From Isoetes taiwanensis (lineage: Eukaryota > Streptophyta > Lycopodiopsida > Isoetales > Isoetaceae): 64,000 nucleotides of DNA. Numbering within the stretch: position 1 is the first letter of the stretch; every line of letters starts with the position of its first letter. The translations under genes and the position numbers were made by a program. Positions 50,084 to 61,736 of this stretch are shown here, piece after piece. The notes beneath the pieces are model-generated. The model made no database searches. It was given only the letters and a program-made list of their open reading frames with translations, and had not been told where the DNA came from. The DNA lies in the NCBI GenBank assembly GCA_021234155.1, contig JAJEKV010000017.1, positions 2,912,885 to 2,976,884 on the forward strand, given 5' to 3'.

Positions 50084-50151
50084 GGATCACACCAGGCGAA
50101 TTTCTTATATGCAATTACTTCTGCGCATGAAGATTTCGCATCATATGATCC
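50084..50151. repeat. 68 bp hairpin repeat, unit 5
   Basis: GGATCACACCAGGCGAATTT at the left and GATTTCGCATCATATGATCC at the right. This end type matches unit 1, while units 2-4 share the other end type. Confidence 0.8.
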
Positions 50152-50493
50152 TCTTTAAACAAGGATGGCTTTGACCTTCAATGTTCATAAATTTTATGAA
50201 TGTTTGCATATAAGAATGTCACATATCATATTTTCTTAAAAAATGGTCATCAAATGGATAACTAGTCAAAGAGTTCTTCTACTACTTAAAGAGTTTCAAG
50301 ACTCATTTTTTGCTATAATTTAAATAGCAATAGATTTTTAAAGGAATCTATTGTTAAAAGTAGTCAAAGACTTCTTGTATTAGCGGTATCTAAACACAAA
50401 CACCATAACCTTTGTACTTCAAGAATGTATAAACCCTTCACATTGCAAAGTATAATGTCATTTATTAGCATCTTCACGGATATTTCCCCTTCC

Positions 50494-50943
50494 TTATCGG
50501 AAGCAGCTCATCTCAAGGAACTGTATTCGATTCCGAATGCCTTCATCCTCTCTCAATCTCTCACAATATCCTAGGAAGCCAGAGTTACCGTCACCACAAA
50601 ATCGGACTAAACTTGAAACGTCCTGAAATGACGGTTTCTTGCCACTCAACGGATCCAATGGATATAAACTGTCATCCGCCCAGATGTCGATACTTTTTGA
50701 GCCTGCAAGACACAACACGTCGAGGTCTAAGTTCTTATTTTTTAGACCTCCTTTTTTGCGATTGAAGACTGGAGCATATTCGTGAGTCAGTTGGATCCTT
50801 ATCCACACATCATTTGGAGCTTCCATACTGCGTGGATCGCACGGCGTGAAATGAAGGTGTACAATTTGTATGCCCCAGCACAATTCGCTTCGTGTGAGCC
50901 GAACGTCCGTACTAACCTCATTTTTGAAGTTTGCAACGTACAT
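50494..50943 (-). CDS. Unrecognised open reading frame, possible gene fragment
   Basis: 149 codons with protein-like composition (charged and hydrophobic residues well mixed: PNDVWIRIQLTHEYAPVFNR, ADDSLYPLDPL, SLVRFCGDGNSGFLGYCERL). I do not recognise a family. There is no signal peptide or membrane segment. It could be an exon or pseudogene of a host gene, because no promoter, introns or neighbours were identified. It lies alone between the hairpin repeats and the second hAT-like element. Confidence 0.3.
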   Translation of the reverse strand: MYVANFKNEVSTDVRLTRSELCWGIQIVHLHFTPCDPRSMEAPNDVWIRIQLTHEYAPVFNRKKGGLKNKNLDLDVLCLAGSKSIDIWADDSLYPLDPLSGKKPSFQDVSSLVRFCGDGNSGFLGYCERLREDEGIRNRIQFLEMSCFR

Positions 50944-51645
50944 ATATGGAAATCGAAAAGTCCATTCTCCTACAATCCATGCTTTTATACATTAAGCAAA
51001 TTCAAATTCCGAATTGTAGGGGGCGGGAAGCCTGTATTGGGATGAAGTAAAGATTCCGGTAAATGCTGGGTTCACATGGACGAACTGCGAAGCGCTGGCT
51101 TAAAACCTGCTGAACTTGGGCTGAGGCAAAAAAACTCAGCCCCATAAGGCGCAGCCGCAGCGCCTCGAAATAAAAGTCTGATACAAAGCTTCAACCTACA
51201 TATTCAAATTTTGAAATGTGGAAGGCGGGAAGCTTGTATGGCCATGGCCTCTAAATGAAAATAGCGCAAGAATCGGTGACACGCACGCTTGGTATCTGAC
51301 AAACCAAGAGACACCGTCATAAGTTGCCGGTATGCTATAATGCAAGTGGCTTTTTAGAAGTGCCACATGTCGCATCAGCCTGTCCGACAACCAACAGAAT
51401 TAAATACATATGGCGCCATGAATGCGCAATCCCCCTTATTCCGGGAGAATATTCCAAGTAAATCTGTAATGATGAGATTTTGGTATCCTAGGTGGCATGG
51501 GAAAAAAGGAGCGGAAATATGACGTGGAATGGCTGATAGGAGGCCATTTTCAGACCCCAAATCCGCCCTAATGACCCACTTCTAGTAGGCCGATTCCTAT
51601 ATTTGCCTGAATAGCGTTGAATTTGGAAATAAAAAAACATTTCAG

Positions 51646-52328
51646 CTCCTCCTCATGGAATAAACTACTACTCCTATATTTTAGTGTAGCCAAAATAGGT
51701 TTAGCTAAACTATCCTCAAATTGGGGATAGAAGTTTCTAACACTTGGCTAAACTAAATGGTTTTTCTCCATCACAGTTTCTTGCTTTTGGCTAAACTTTC
51801 ATAAAATGGAAAGGCAAATATTAGCCATCATGCTATAGTAATTTAAAAAAATCCAAGCATTTTGGCAAAGACATTGAATTTATTGTAAATACATAAATCA
51901 AGACACAAACATACATGAACATGTTCAAAAACCTAAAAAAAAGGGACTACATTGTTCCTTTTCCTCTAATGCTTCAACTTTGTACTTGGAACAAGAAAGA
52001 AAGTGGAAAAAAAAAAGAAAAATATAAACCCTATTTGAAATTTCTTAAAGTTAGTACATACATGGGTGTTGAATTTCAGGCGAATCTATCCATTTTTTCA
52101 AGACCACTCTATCTTAGTTTTAGCTAATCGATGTCCGGATGGATATATCTGAAGGTAAAGGTTTGGCTATTCAACCTAAAAACTCACTTGGGCGGCAAAA
52201 AAATTGGGCTAAAATTTTCTTTTTTTGGGGGCATTTTTTCCATTTACCTTAGCCGTTTGTCTTGGCAAAATTGCTACAAAAAAGCCATTTGGCTAACCTT
52301 AGCCGTTATTTTATTCCATGCTCCTCCT
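51646..52328. mobile_element. hAT-like miniature transposon, copy 2 (with target duplication)
   Basis: The element is 51654-52320 (667 bp), again CATGGAATAAA...TTTATTCCATG, flanked by CTCCTCCT at 51646-51653 and 52321-52328, a perfect 8 bp target duplication. It is highly similar to copy 1 at 34655-35320 along its whole length, in the same orientation. Confidence 0.92.
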
Positions 52329-52711
52329 TTGCTATGCAGCTAGGCTTTACCTGGTCTGATTCAAATATCAGAAACGCGAATCAAATTAAAATAGTTTAAA
52401 AAGAATAGCAGATGCAAAAAAATTAGTTTAGAAGGAAACCCACTTCTAGTCTTCCTACATTTCTAGTTTAAAGGGCTCCGGCGTCTGTGCCTCTGCTCCG
52501 GTAAGCAAGCTCATCTGCAAAGAAAAAAAACTCTACAAGCTTCTCTGTCACAGAAAAGCTCTGCGAGCAATCTCCGGCAATCTCCTCTGCAAAAAACGCT
52601 CTGTAGGAGAGACAAGCGGCACCGCTCCGCAGAACCCAGATAAAATTACATCATATAATTTAAACATAATAATGGCGTAATTTAAAGGTACTGGCCATTA
52701 CAGTCTGGTAA

Positions 52712-53231
52712 TGCAGATCGATCCGACGGATCGCGATTCTCGAGCCAGACGAGCATGCAAGAGTTGCATGCGTTGCCTGCATGCATTGCATGCATTTCGG
52801 GCCTCTCATCCGGTTAGGGGATCGCTATTTCTTCCCCGCATTCGCCTTGACTTCTCATCGGCTTTCTCTTAGCCAGGTGTTTCAGTTATGTTCTATGCTC
52901 TCATGCGGGAGGGGGCTTCCTCTTGCATGGGTTGACCTTTCGTGGCATTTCCTATCATTCTTGTTTCTCTTCGACCTGACCTTTCCTGGCGTATCCCTTC
53001 CTGGCGTTTCTTATCGTTCTCGTTTCTCTTCTACCTTGGCTGCGTTGACCTTTCCTGGCGCATCCCTTCTGGCGTTTCCTATCTTTCTCAGTATCTCTTC
53101 CTATCCTTCTCGTCTCGCTTCTACCTCGGCATTCCTCCACTATGGGGCAATTCTTGAGCCTTCATCTCCGGATCGGCGGGAAGTTCTCTTCTTTCGGGCG
53201 TTGTTGTGTCATGCGAGTCGCAGCTCGAGAA
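52712..53231 (-). mobile_element. Rolling-circle (Helitron2/HLE2-like) element, family 2 copy A
   Basis: Read on the minus strand, the 520 bp element starts TTCTCGAGCTGCGAC (53231 downward) and ends with a hairpin (plus-strand arms 52719-52725 and 52727-52733) and CTGCA at 52712. The start motif TTCTCGAGC appears inverted just before the hairpin (plus 52737-52745). Its 3' 124 bases equal those of copy B, and its 5' 38 bases equal those of copy B. The interior holds a degenerate tandem repeat (GACCTTTCCTGGCG words, 52934-53110). No coding region. Confidence 0.7.
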
Positions 53232-53902
53232 TGCAGATCGATCCGACGGATCGCGATTCTCGAGCCAGACGAGCATGCAAGAGTTGCATGCGTTGCCTGC
53301 ATGCATTGCATGCATTTCGGGCCTCTCATCCGGTTAGGGGATCGCTATTTCTTCCTCATTAGCCTTGACTTCTCATCGGCGCTTTCTCTTAGCCAGTGTG
53401 TTTGTGGTTATGTTCTATGCTCTCCCTCCCTCCCTCCCTTAAGTATTTTGTTTATATATGTTGTTCGTTGGCGCGCTTTAATCGACCCTACCTTTTCGAG
53501 GTTTTTGTTCTTCTCTATTGTGTTTTGTGGTCTTATGCAGTATTGTATGCGTTACGACGTTGGTTTCTTTTGGGCGTGGGTTTTTGGGAAGTTTAGCGGG
53601 CGTTGTCTAAGCCTTTGCCTAGGAGGGCTTATCGCTAGGGTTTTTCCTCGAAAACCCGAAAGGGCGGGGTTTTTTAATCCCGGCGATAAGCCCTAGGCAG
53701 GTACACTAGCCAAACATCTATGATATATTTTTGTATTTTGGGGTCCAGGTGTTATGACTGGATATTCCCTGTATTTTTTGTTTTTTGGGTAGCTTGCGAT
53801 ATGCAGCTACCCACTCTCTACCATTGTAATTACACTGCTGGGATGAATAGAAAAGCCCCATCCATCGGGCGTTGTTGTGTCATGCGAGTCGCAGCTCGAG
53901 AA
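53232..53902 (-). mobile_element. Rolling-circle (Helitron2/HLE2-like) element, family 2 copy B
   Basis: Directly joined to copy A without any base between (CTGCA of copy B meets TTCTCGAGC of copy A on the minus strand). 671 bp; shared ends as in copy A: plus-strand 53232-53355 identical to 52712-52835, and 53865-53902 identical to 53194-53231. The interior carries the stem-loop cassette at 53619-53698. The pair is inserted between A and T with no target duplication. Confidence 0.7.
53619..53698 (-). repeat. Internal stem-loop cassette, family 2
   Basis: CCTAGGAGGGCTTATCGC (53619-53636) pairs with GCGATAAGCCCTAGG (53683-53697). The core 53637-53672 is the reverse complement of the cassette in family 1 (about 10026-10061). 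Confidence 0.85.
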
Positions 53903-56214
53903 TGACATAAATGAGGAGGTTGTGGGTCTTCTAGCGGCAGAAGGGGAAGGAAGGATGAACTTTTCAGCGGATTTTGGGAACTCCTGTAGAGGATGACTTA
54001 CCTGCCTTATACAGGTCTGTTTTAGCTCCATTCTCTAGTTTTGATTTCTTTTCAGCTTTGGACAAATCTTGGATTTTTATTTGCTTTTCCTTCCCTTTTT
54101 TTTTGGTTTTTTCAGGCCTTGCTAGGAGCAGCAAAGAGCAACCAGGCATAGCAAAAGGTATAGCAGTCGAAGCTCTGCTTCTTTGGCTCAGTCTGATTCT
54201 TCCTGCCAAATATCCTTCAAAAACATCCCCTAGTAAAAAATACATGCATAAATTTGTTTGCATAAATAAAGTTTCTTCCAATTTCGTTCGAAGGAATGCC
54301 AAATTATAAATCGTAAACATGTGAAGGGTATGCGCACATAAAAGCAAAAAAACACAACAATGAATTATACGATCTACTTAGAAAGCAAGTGTACTTTTAT
54401 TATAACATTTTTAAAGTCCTTAAAAATCACAACTATGTAAAGGCTCAACATATCCTTTTATGAGAAAATCAACGCTTGAAAAAGCTATCTTAAAAATCTA
54501 CCTTTAGTTTTCTTTGAACCAACACAAGTGGGAAAAAAATAAAAAACTACCCATGAAAAAGAAACTAGGTCTGAAAAAAATGCATGAGACGAAGAAACTA
54601 CACGTAGGTTCTAGCAAATCTAGACAAAAATCACCATATTGATGTTTTTTTGCCAAAGGTTCTAGTGAATCTGGACAAAAATCACATAATTTTTTGATGT
54701 TTTTTTGCCAAAAGAAAAAAACATTGAAAAATTGGACTTAGTTTTGGGGTTGTTGTGTAAACCATGTCAATTTGTAACTGTAGATGTTATCCATTAACTG
54801 CCACAATCTGAACAATTTATCAAGTCAACATACCGAGGAAAGATGCGATCAAATACTACTCTATTAAACTTGAAATACTTAGCATTAGTTTGTATCAGAC
54901 ACTTTAAGTTGTTAGAAAAACTAACTGAAATAATTATGTTTTAGTACCATTGAGAAAAATAGGGTAAAAAAAGTCATATTAGCATATTTAAATCAAGATC
55001 ATTTACCATGTTGTGTATTGGTGATTAATCACTGTAAAGCATCATGATAATTCCCATGTCAATATATTGAAGAAGATAGATGTGATCAAGTACTAGTCTA
55101 ATAAAGTTTGACATATTAAAGAATACTACACATCATAAAGTTTAAGTTATTATAGAGATCAATTAAAATTACCATGTCATAAAACAATATTGTCTCATCA
55201 CTTTTGAGAAATATGTTGATGAACCACATGAGAATATCATATAGTGCAAAAGACCAATTAAAATTGCCATCTTTCAATACCATGTCATAAAACAATGTTG
55301 TGTTATCATCTTAGAAAAATATGTTGATAAATAATTAGATAACTAGACATGTACTAACATGTACTGATTAATGGATTTGGTTTTCACCAATAAACCATTA
55401 AAAAAAGATCATAATGGTTCAATTTTGGGGGCCTTGTGACCCATACAAAGTTTCTGCTATTTGCCTATTGTCCCATAAGATCTTCAATCAGTACAATCTT
55501 GTATGGGGCTCGGCCTCCAAGCAGTACCTTTTGGCTCTTGCTAGAAAGTGGAATTAAGAACTCAGGCCCAACACAAATAAACATAAAACAGGCCATGGCA
55601 GTGCATGGTTTTATCTATGTTCAAGGATTGGGCACTATGCACAGGTTATACACAGTAGATGATAAATTCCATATGCCTACCAGTTAACTTAAAGACAAAT
55701 GAGTATTATCCTACATATGATAACAAGGTATTATTTTATCAATGATAACATGGTATTATCTAAAATAGGGTATTATCTTACAAATGAGAACATGGCATGT
55801 TATTTCAGGGTATTGGCATTAGCTTACAAATGGTTGGCTCTATTAGGCCCCACATTCCATTCGACTCTAAATACTTTCAAAAATAATTGTGCAGCATCAT
55901 GAGCTTTTAATGTCTTTTTGCAAGTCCCGACACACCTCTAGTGTTAATCAAATCCATGGCCACTAACTCTGTAACGACCAGCTAAAAACCAATATCAGCC
56001 TCTATTTTTAGTTTGTTATTACTTTGTTGACTTCTGCTAAGGTTGATATTTCAATCTACATTTAAGTTGACTTCTAAGGTTAGATTAATAATTCAACTAT
56101 GGGTGTACATTCTATAATGCTTTAACTCAGTTCTTATGGCCATTGCATCTGTGTAGTCTTCTGAACCACATCCCCGAGCTTGTGCCTTAACATATCTCTT
56201 CTTTTACAGTGCCT
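53903..56214. other. Gene-free AT-rich stretch
   Basis: No recognisable gene. A sequence around ACCATGTCATAAAACAAT is repeated near 55170 and 55280. Short ORFs have random composition. Confidence 0.4.
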
Positions 56215-58000
56215 TCAACTTCCTCCTTTTAGTGCATCAAGTTGTTTGGAAAAAACTTTGTTCTGATTATGCTTGATAATAGTGATGCATTGGATTCTTT
56301 GGTGTCTAAAGGAATTGATCCACTTGGTAGGGAATATATAATGTACCATATAATGATCATTACCTTTTTTGCTCCGTGGAATACTAACAAAGTCCATACT
56401 GATATGCTAAAAATGTTTTTTGGAAATACTTAGCGCCATCAATAATGCTGGTACCTTGGCATGAGAATCTTTGGTTTTCTTATGCACGAGACATTTTTCT
56501 ACAAATGCAAATCTTTTCTTATACTTTTCCAATAAAAATACTTTGCAACCCAATCATGAGTGTTAAAAATACCCCTATTACCTGTTGTTGGTACATCATG
56601 GCAAGATTGTAGAACCATTTCCCTGAATTGTGGAGTAACACAAAGAAATTTTTTGAAAAACAAATATCCTTTGCATAAATAAAAATTGTCAATAACGCAT
56701 TGCTGGCTTTCATGAAAATCAATTCAACCACTACCAAATTCATCATCTTGCTCTCCCAATTTTCCACCACTTGCACTTTTGCAGGATCAACCTGGATACC
56801 TTTTCCAGAAACTACATGACTAAGATACTCAATTTGAGTTTGCAAGAAAAATCTTTTCTTACGGTTTAATCGAAAATTTTGATCATGCAATGTGTTCAAC
56901 ACCTGGCGCAAATGATCCATGTGCTCAGCCTCATTTTTCCTATAAACCAAAATATCATCAAGAAAAGCCACAACAAACTTGCACAAAAAATGTCTCAAAA
57001 CTCTACCCATCATGTAACAAAAGGTTACAGGTGCATTAGTTAATCCAAAAGGCATAGCTATAAAATCGTAATGACCATAAGGTGCACGAAGCTACTTTAT
57101 GAATGTCTAGTTCATGAATGTGAACCTGATGTTATCCAGATTTGAAATCTATCTCACTGAAGATGGTGGCGCCCTTCAACTGATCCAGCAAGTCATTCAT
57201 TTGAGGAATAGGATATTCATTCTTTATTGTGAACTTATTGAAGGCCCTGTAATCAATACACATATGAAAAGAACCATTTTTCTTGTTAACCAAAAGAACT
57301 GGTACTCCATATGGCGAGCTACTTTCTCCGATTAGACCACGATTTATCAAGTCCTCAATCTGCTTTTGAACTTCATCAAGCATAACTGATGACATTCTGT
57401 ATGGATGTTTCACTATTGGTTCAGTTCCTAGAACTAACTCAATGCGGTGATTTTATGGTCTATGAGGTGGCATCTCTACAACATCATCTTTAAACAATGC
57501 CTCATACTTGTTAAGATATTGCAAATGAGCATGATCCAAATCATTATTAATGAGGAAAAACATACATAAGATAAACACTTATGGGCTCATGTCAGTCTTT
57601 TAAAAGCAGCATGACTACATGATAGCAGGATTTGAAGATTTTACATCTTTGAAGGTTACTACATCGACAGTCACTTCCAAAGTCTTGTAATCAACTGCAT
57701 GATCAATTTGTCTCCACCATGGAATTCCAAGTACGATGTCCACTTTCCTCAAATTTGGAACCATCGTAAGATCGCGAGTTGTGACATGCTCACCAACTGC
57801 AAATTTCTGTTATGACACTTTCGCTGAACATGAACCAACACATTAGTACAAATGCCTGCTACTGTAAGATTAGGAAAACGAACAGTAGGCAATTCCAAAC
57901 GTTGCACAAGGTCTGACGAAATGAGATCATGCGAGGCACCATTGTCCAACTGTACAATCACATGAGTTTGACCTATACGTCTATCAAACAACAATAGAAA
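56215..58000 (-). pseudogene. Second Ty3/gypsy fragment (protease, reverse transcriptase, integrase piece)
   Basis: On the minus strand: protease region VIVQLDNGASHDLISSDLVQ (57994-57800), RT start [20 protein letters not shown] and [20 protein letters not shown] with [13 protein letters not shown] (57413-57132), RT palm [20 protein letters not shown] and VAFLDDILVYRKNEAEH (57055-56850), and after a gap an integrase piece MDFVSIPRSKKGNDHYMV (56397-56340). Several stops and shifts and the loss of RNase H make it dead. No LTR was seen at either side. Confidence 0.85.
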
Positions 58001-58060
58001 AATGAGAACTTGTGTCCCTAGGATCTCTGTTGTCGCTATCTCTCTTGTTATATCCCCCCC

Positions 58061-58460
58061 TTTTTTTTTTTTTTTTTTTTTTGAGGAAATGGCAGAAATT
58101 ATACTACTTTGTAAAAAGATTTACATGATGGTACAAAAAACCCAAAAGCAAGCAATTGGGAAAAAGCTTGGATGTCAGATAACAAAGCCATCACAGTGTA
58201 GGATACAAGATCACTCAGCTCAAAGAAAAAAGTTCAGAAAAAAGTTCAGCAACACAGATCACAGTGGAGCAATCTGCTTATACGATCTCTGGCACTCCAT
58301 CTAGGGTGATAATAGCAAAAGCATCATCAGTGTGAACAAACATCATGTCATCCAACTGGTTTGGCCCAAAACCTGTGGAGTCAAGCAAATACATAATCCA
58401 GGAGTCTCGTGCATCCTCGTGTACCTTTAATTTGGCCTGGAAATAAGGCTTGATCTCCTG
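58061..58460 (-). pseudogene. 5'-truncated polyadenylated retrocopy of an unidentified mRNA
   Basis: On the minus strand a 59-codon open end (QEIKPYFQAKLKVHEDARDS ... DDAFAIITLDGVPEIV, stop at 58280-58278) is followed by about 195 bases of 3' untranslated-like sequence and a poly-A tail (poly-T at 58061-58082). The flanks GTTATCATGCCC (58461-58472) and GTTATATCCCCCCC (58047-58060) may be a diverged target duplication. The parent gene is not recognised; a LINE end is the alternative, but no RT motif is present. Confidence 0.6.
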
Positions 58461-58472
58461 GTTATCATGCCC

Positions 58473-60719
58473 ACCTATTCTTGTTATTGCTTATGTAAAA
58501 CATGTGGTTTATTTACACATATATAATCGAGTCTCCCATTTTTCTTTTTCTTTGTTCTACACTTCTATTTTTTCTCCGCCGCAATCCTTTTCACTATATA
58601 GATGCCACGTATCATCAGAAGCATTCAATCCGTTAGAAGGTGGTAAGGCGGCGGAGCTTGGCCCCTTCTGTTGCAATTTTTGCAGAAGCGTTTTTTGCAG
58701 AAGCAGCTTAGGTGCCATTGCCATAGCCATTTTTGGCGCAGAAGCAGAAAGGAACTCCATGGCGAGATTAAGAAAGTCTGAAGAGCTAATCCGAGCTCCT
58801 CCTCTGTTTGCTTTCCTTCCTTCGAATTTTAATTTTTTGAAGGCAATATTTCCATGTGGTTTGCTTCAGACTACCGCAAAATGCTCCATATATGCCTGCA
58901 TGTGCAAAGGTCAGCCTGCTTATCTCTTGCTTGAACATGTTTGGGCACATAAATTCCCTGTTTCTGCACTGAAATCCCTTGTTTCTGCTGCGATATGCTC
59001 TGGTTTTCCCCAAAAAATACTCTATTTTTTTCCCCTTTGATATGATTTGGGAGCACAGAACTGGTCCACATTCTTTTGCAGGCTATGGCAGCTCTCAAAG
59101 GCAAATCCGGATCATCTGATGGGCAATTTATTATGGTCCATCTAAAAAACAGTAAGAAAGAGCTCACCTGGAGCTATTCTCTCTGTTTTCGTTGCTCATG
59201 AGCTTGCAAATTTATCAATTTTGGCCTGCTATAGGGCCGATTTGCCATGCTCTGGATTGTTCGGCTTTGGCAGATAAATCTGCGGCAACTGAAACTAGGG
59301 ATGAGATTTGGCCATGCTTGAAGATTTTCGGCTCTTTCCCAGGAGATTCGATTTTGAATCCGAAACCCAGGAGCCCTAAAGAATCTGGAAAAGACATCCA
59401 AGTCTGGCTTTTTGCATGACCCTGCCCGTCGCTTTTCCTTCATTCAACGATTTGAGGTTATCTAACAATTTCGTTGTGTTAAAATATTTTTGTGTTATCA
59501 ACCATTTCCATAACCTTTACTTCGAGTTGACTAACTCCGATTCAAACTTCTATTATCTAGTCTTGGATTAGATTCAAAGCCGTCTTCTGTCGTTCGCCTC
59601 CCCGACTAGGCTTTTCCCCTTTTTTATACAAACTTTGTCACATAATTTAAGCTTAGGAAACTACTTCAACTGCCTAATTTCTCTTCTCATTCAGCCATGG
59701 TTGCAACCCCTGCATATTGGCAAAAATCCAGAAGAAAATACCTCAAGACCTGCTCACGTTTTAATGGTCAGGAAGCTTTTCCGCCAAGTGGGTATAGCAT
59801 ATGACAACTTTTTTTTTATGCCTTAGATCACTCCTAGACGTTCTGACTATACTCGTTTTGTATCTCAGGCCAATGCTCTAAGCATTCTGTCTATTGGGTT
59901 TTTTGTGAATTCATTTTTCATATATATTTTTCACACCATTGCTTACTTAGCCCAAAAAGATCTTTATAAAGGAGTAAATTGTCCCGGCAATTAGGTACGT
60001 ACTCTGCCATGCCATTGGAAAAGGTGTATCAAATTTGAATGACTAAATTATTTTGGCAATTTGGTGTGTACCCTGCCATGCTAGTGGCAAAGTTTGCATT
60101 TTTTTCGTGCCATTCATCAAAGTCGCATTTTTCTTGCTATCCATATTCAATTGGTCTATGGTTCTGTTGATTATTTAAACTTTATTTTAGGACAAAATTT
60201 GAGGGGGCTAAAAATGATAGATTAAATATGGATAGTGACCAACCACATGGATATACCCACAAATATTCCTTTGTATACCATTGGTCTACTTTCAAATACG
60301 TGACTACATCCCCATCAATTAATGGCTTGAGAGACCATGCTCGAACAAAACCCATGTCTGCAACCCTCGACTATCCTATGGGCATGAATCATGAGGCAAC
60401 AACAGGAGTTCTAGTTCCTTACTCAAATTCATATGCACACAAATTCGACATATATAAGTCAATACATAGGAATGTTCTCACACAAATTCTTCACTATTAA
60501 GTCCTGGATTTCAAGAACATCTTCTATACCATTCCAAAGATATACAAATCCGCCTTTTTAGAAATAAGTTGGGGAAGAGAAATGTTCGTGGCAGCCTTGG
60601 CCGCTGCGATACATTTCTTGTATATTCTAATGGCCATACGAAATGTGTATTGCATTTGAGGAACATCTCTCCATCCTAACTTGCTAGGTCTTTACCATGT
60701 GTAATAGACTCAAGACACC
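58473..60719. other. Gene-free stretch
   Basis: A 196-codon open frame at 58450-59040 (+) is Cys/Phe/Ser/Leu-rich with no domain and overlaps the retrocopy edge; I regard it as chance. Nothing else recognised. Confidence 0.4.
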
Positions 60720-60778
60720 ATTCTAGCCTTGGTTGTGGAATCTTCTCAAAAGGAAGATTTCCCAACCAAGGCTAGAAT
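60720..60778. repeat. Short foldback with about 26 bp arms
   Basis: ATTCTAGCCTTGGTTGTGGA...ATCTTC (60720-60745) pairs with GGAAGATTTCCCAACCAAGG...CTAGAAT (60752-60777) with about two mismatches, around a 6-base loop TCAAAA. Confidence 0.85.
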
Positions 60779-61682
60779 CTCCGGCTAATCTATAATTCTA
60801 ACTTGCTACTTCTAATGGTTGGGAAACTTTATGGAAAGGAAGACTTTCTACGAGTTTTAACTTACTTGCTAATCTAGAATTCTAACTTGCTTGCTACTTC
60901 TAAAAAACTAAAAAACTATGAAGAGAAACCTTGATTTTAGAGCAAGAGAATTTCCTGCATGCTGCCCTGCTATATTTTAAATTTGGTGGGACAGATGCTA
61001 TAAGACCCAACTTTGATAAACCCAACTTCGATATTGCTAAAAGTAAGGCAGTTGATTACTTGATGTCTCATTTCTATCCACTCTGTAAGCAGTTACAAAA
61101 AAAGTCCACAACCAGCTCGGTCAGAATTCGTGGATTTGCTTGAAAGAAGCGTTTGTGCATTGACTGAAAGACAGTGACTGATATCGAGTGTGACAGTGAA
61201 CTGATATCGAGTGAGAAGTCGTTAAGGCAAAGAACTCTGTAGTTAAAAAAAAGGGTTAATAAGTCCCCGAAAAACACGTGTATTTTTTGTGGTTTTCACC
61301 GAATAAACTGTGGTCCAGAATGATTGTGCGTGTACACACATGACATTAGATTTTGTCAAAGGTTCTCAAGCACGACAACAATCTGGCGTAGCGTGGCTGA
61401 TATCATAAATGTGACAGTGTATCTGAACAAACGAGAGCCCAGCATTTTCTTTTTTAATCATAATATTTACTTCACATTTCATTCATGTCTGCTACATGAG
61501 CAATGGAATGCATGGTTAAATGACATTGTATTCTCTGACTCGCCAACCAGTGCAGGCGCAAAAGTCTATAACATTAGTTAGCGTACGAATGCATGCACTT
61601 GTAAGTTGTATTTTCTGCCTATTATTTTTTTCTGGTAAAGAGACGCATTCTCACTGGTGCTTCACAATTCTACTAAACAGAT

Positions 61683-61690
61683 TATATAAG
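61683..61690 (+). promoter_or_regulatory. TATA box of the dirigent-like gene
   Basis: TATATAAG lies 54 bases before the ATG at 61737. With a plant spacing of about 30 bases this would start transcription near 61715, giving a very short leader. Confidence 0.7.
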
Positions 61691-61736
61691 GAGAGGATGC
61701 ATTGCAGGGTTCAGTGAGAAGGCAAAGAGCTAAGTT

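Noticed and set aside
52781-53362. 193-codon open frame on the plus strand
   Set aside because: It runs through the joint of two tandem mobile elements and through an internal tandem repeat (repeated FLSLSF-type peptides), so it is a by-product of repeats.
58450-59040. 196-codon open frame on the plus strand
   Set aside because: Composition is Cys/Phe/Ser/Leu-rich without domain, it overlaps the antisense edge of the retrocopy, and no promoter or homology is seen.
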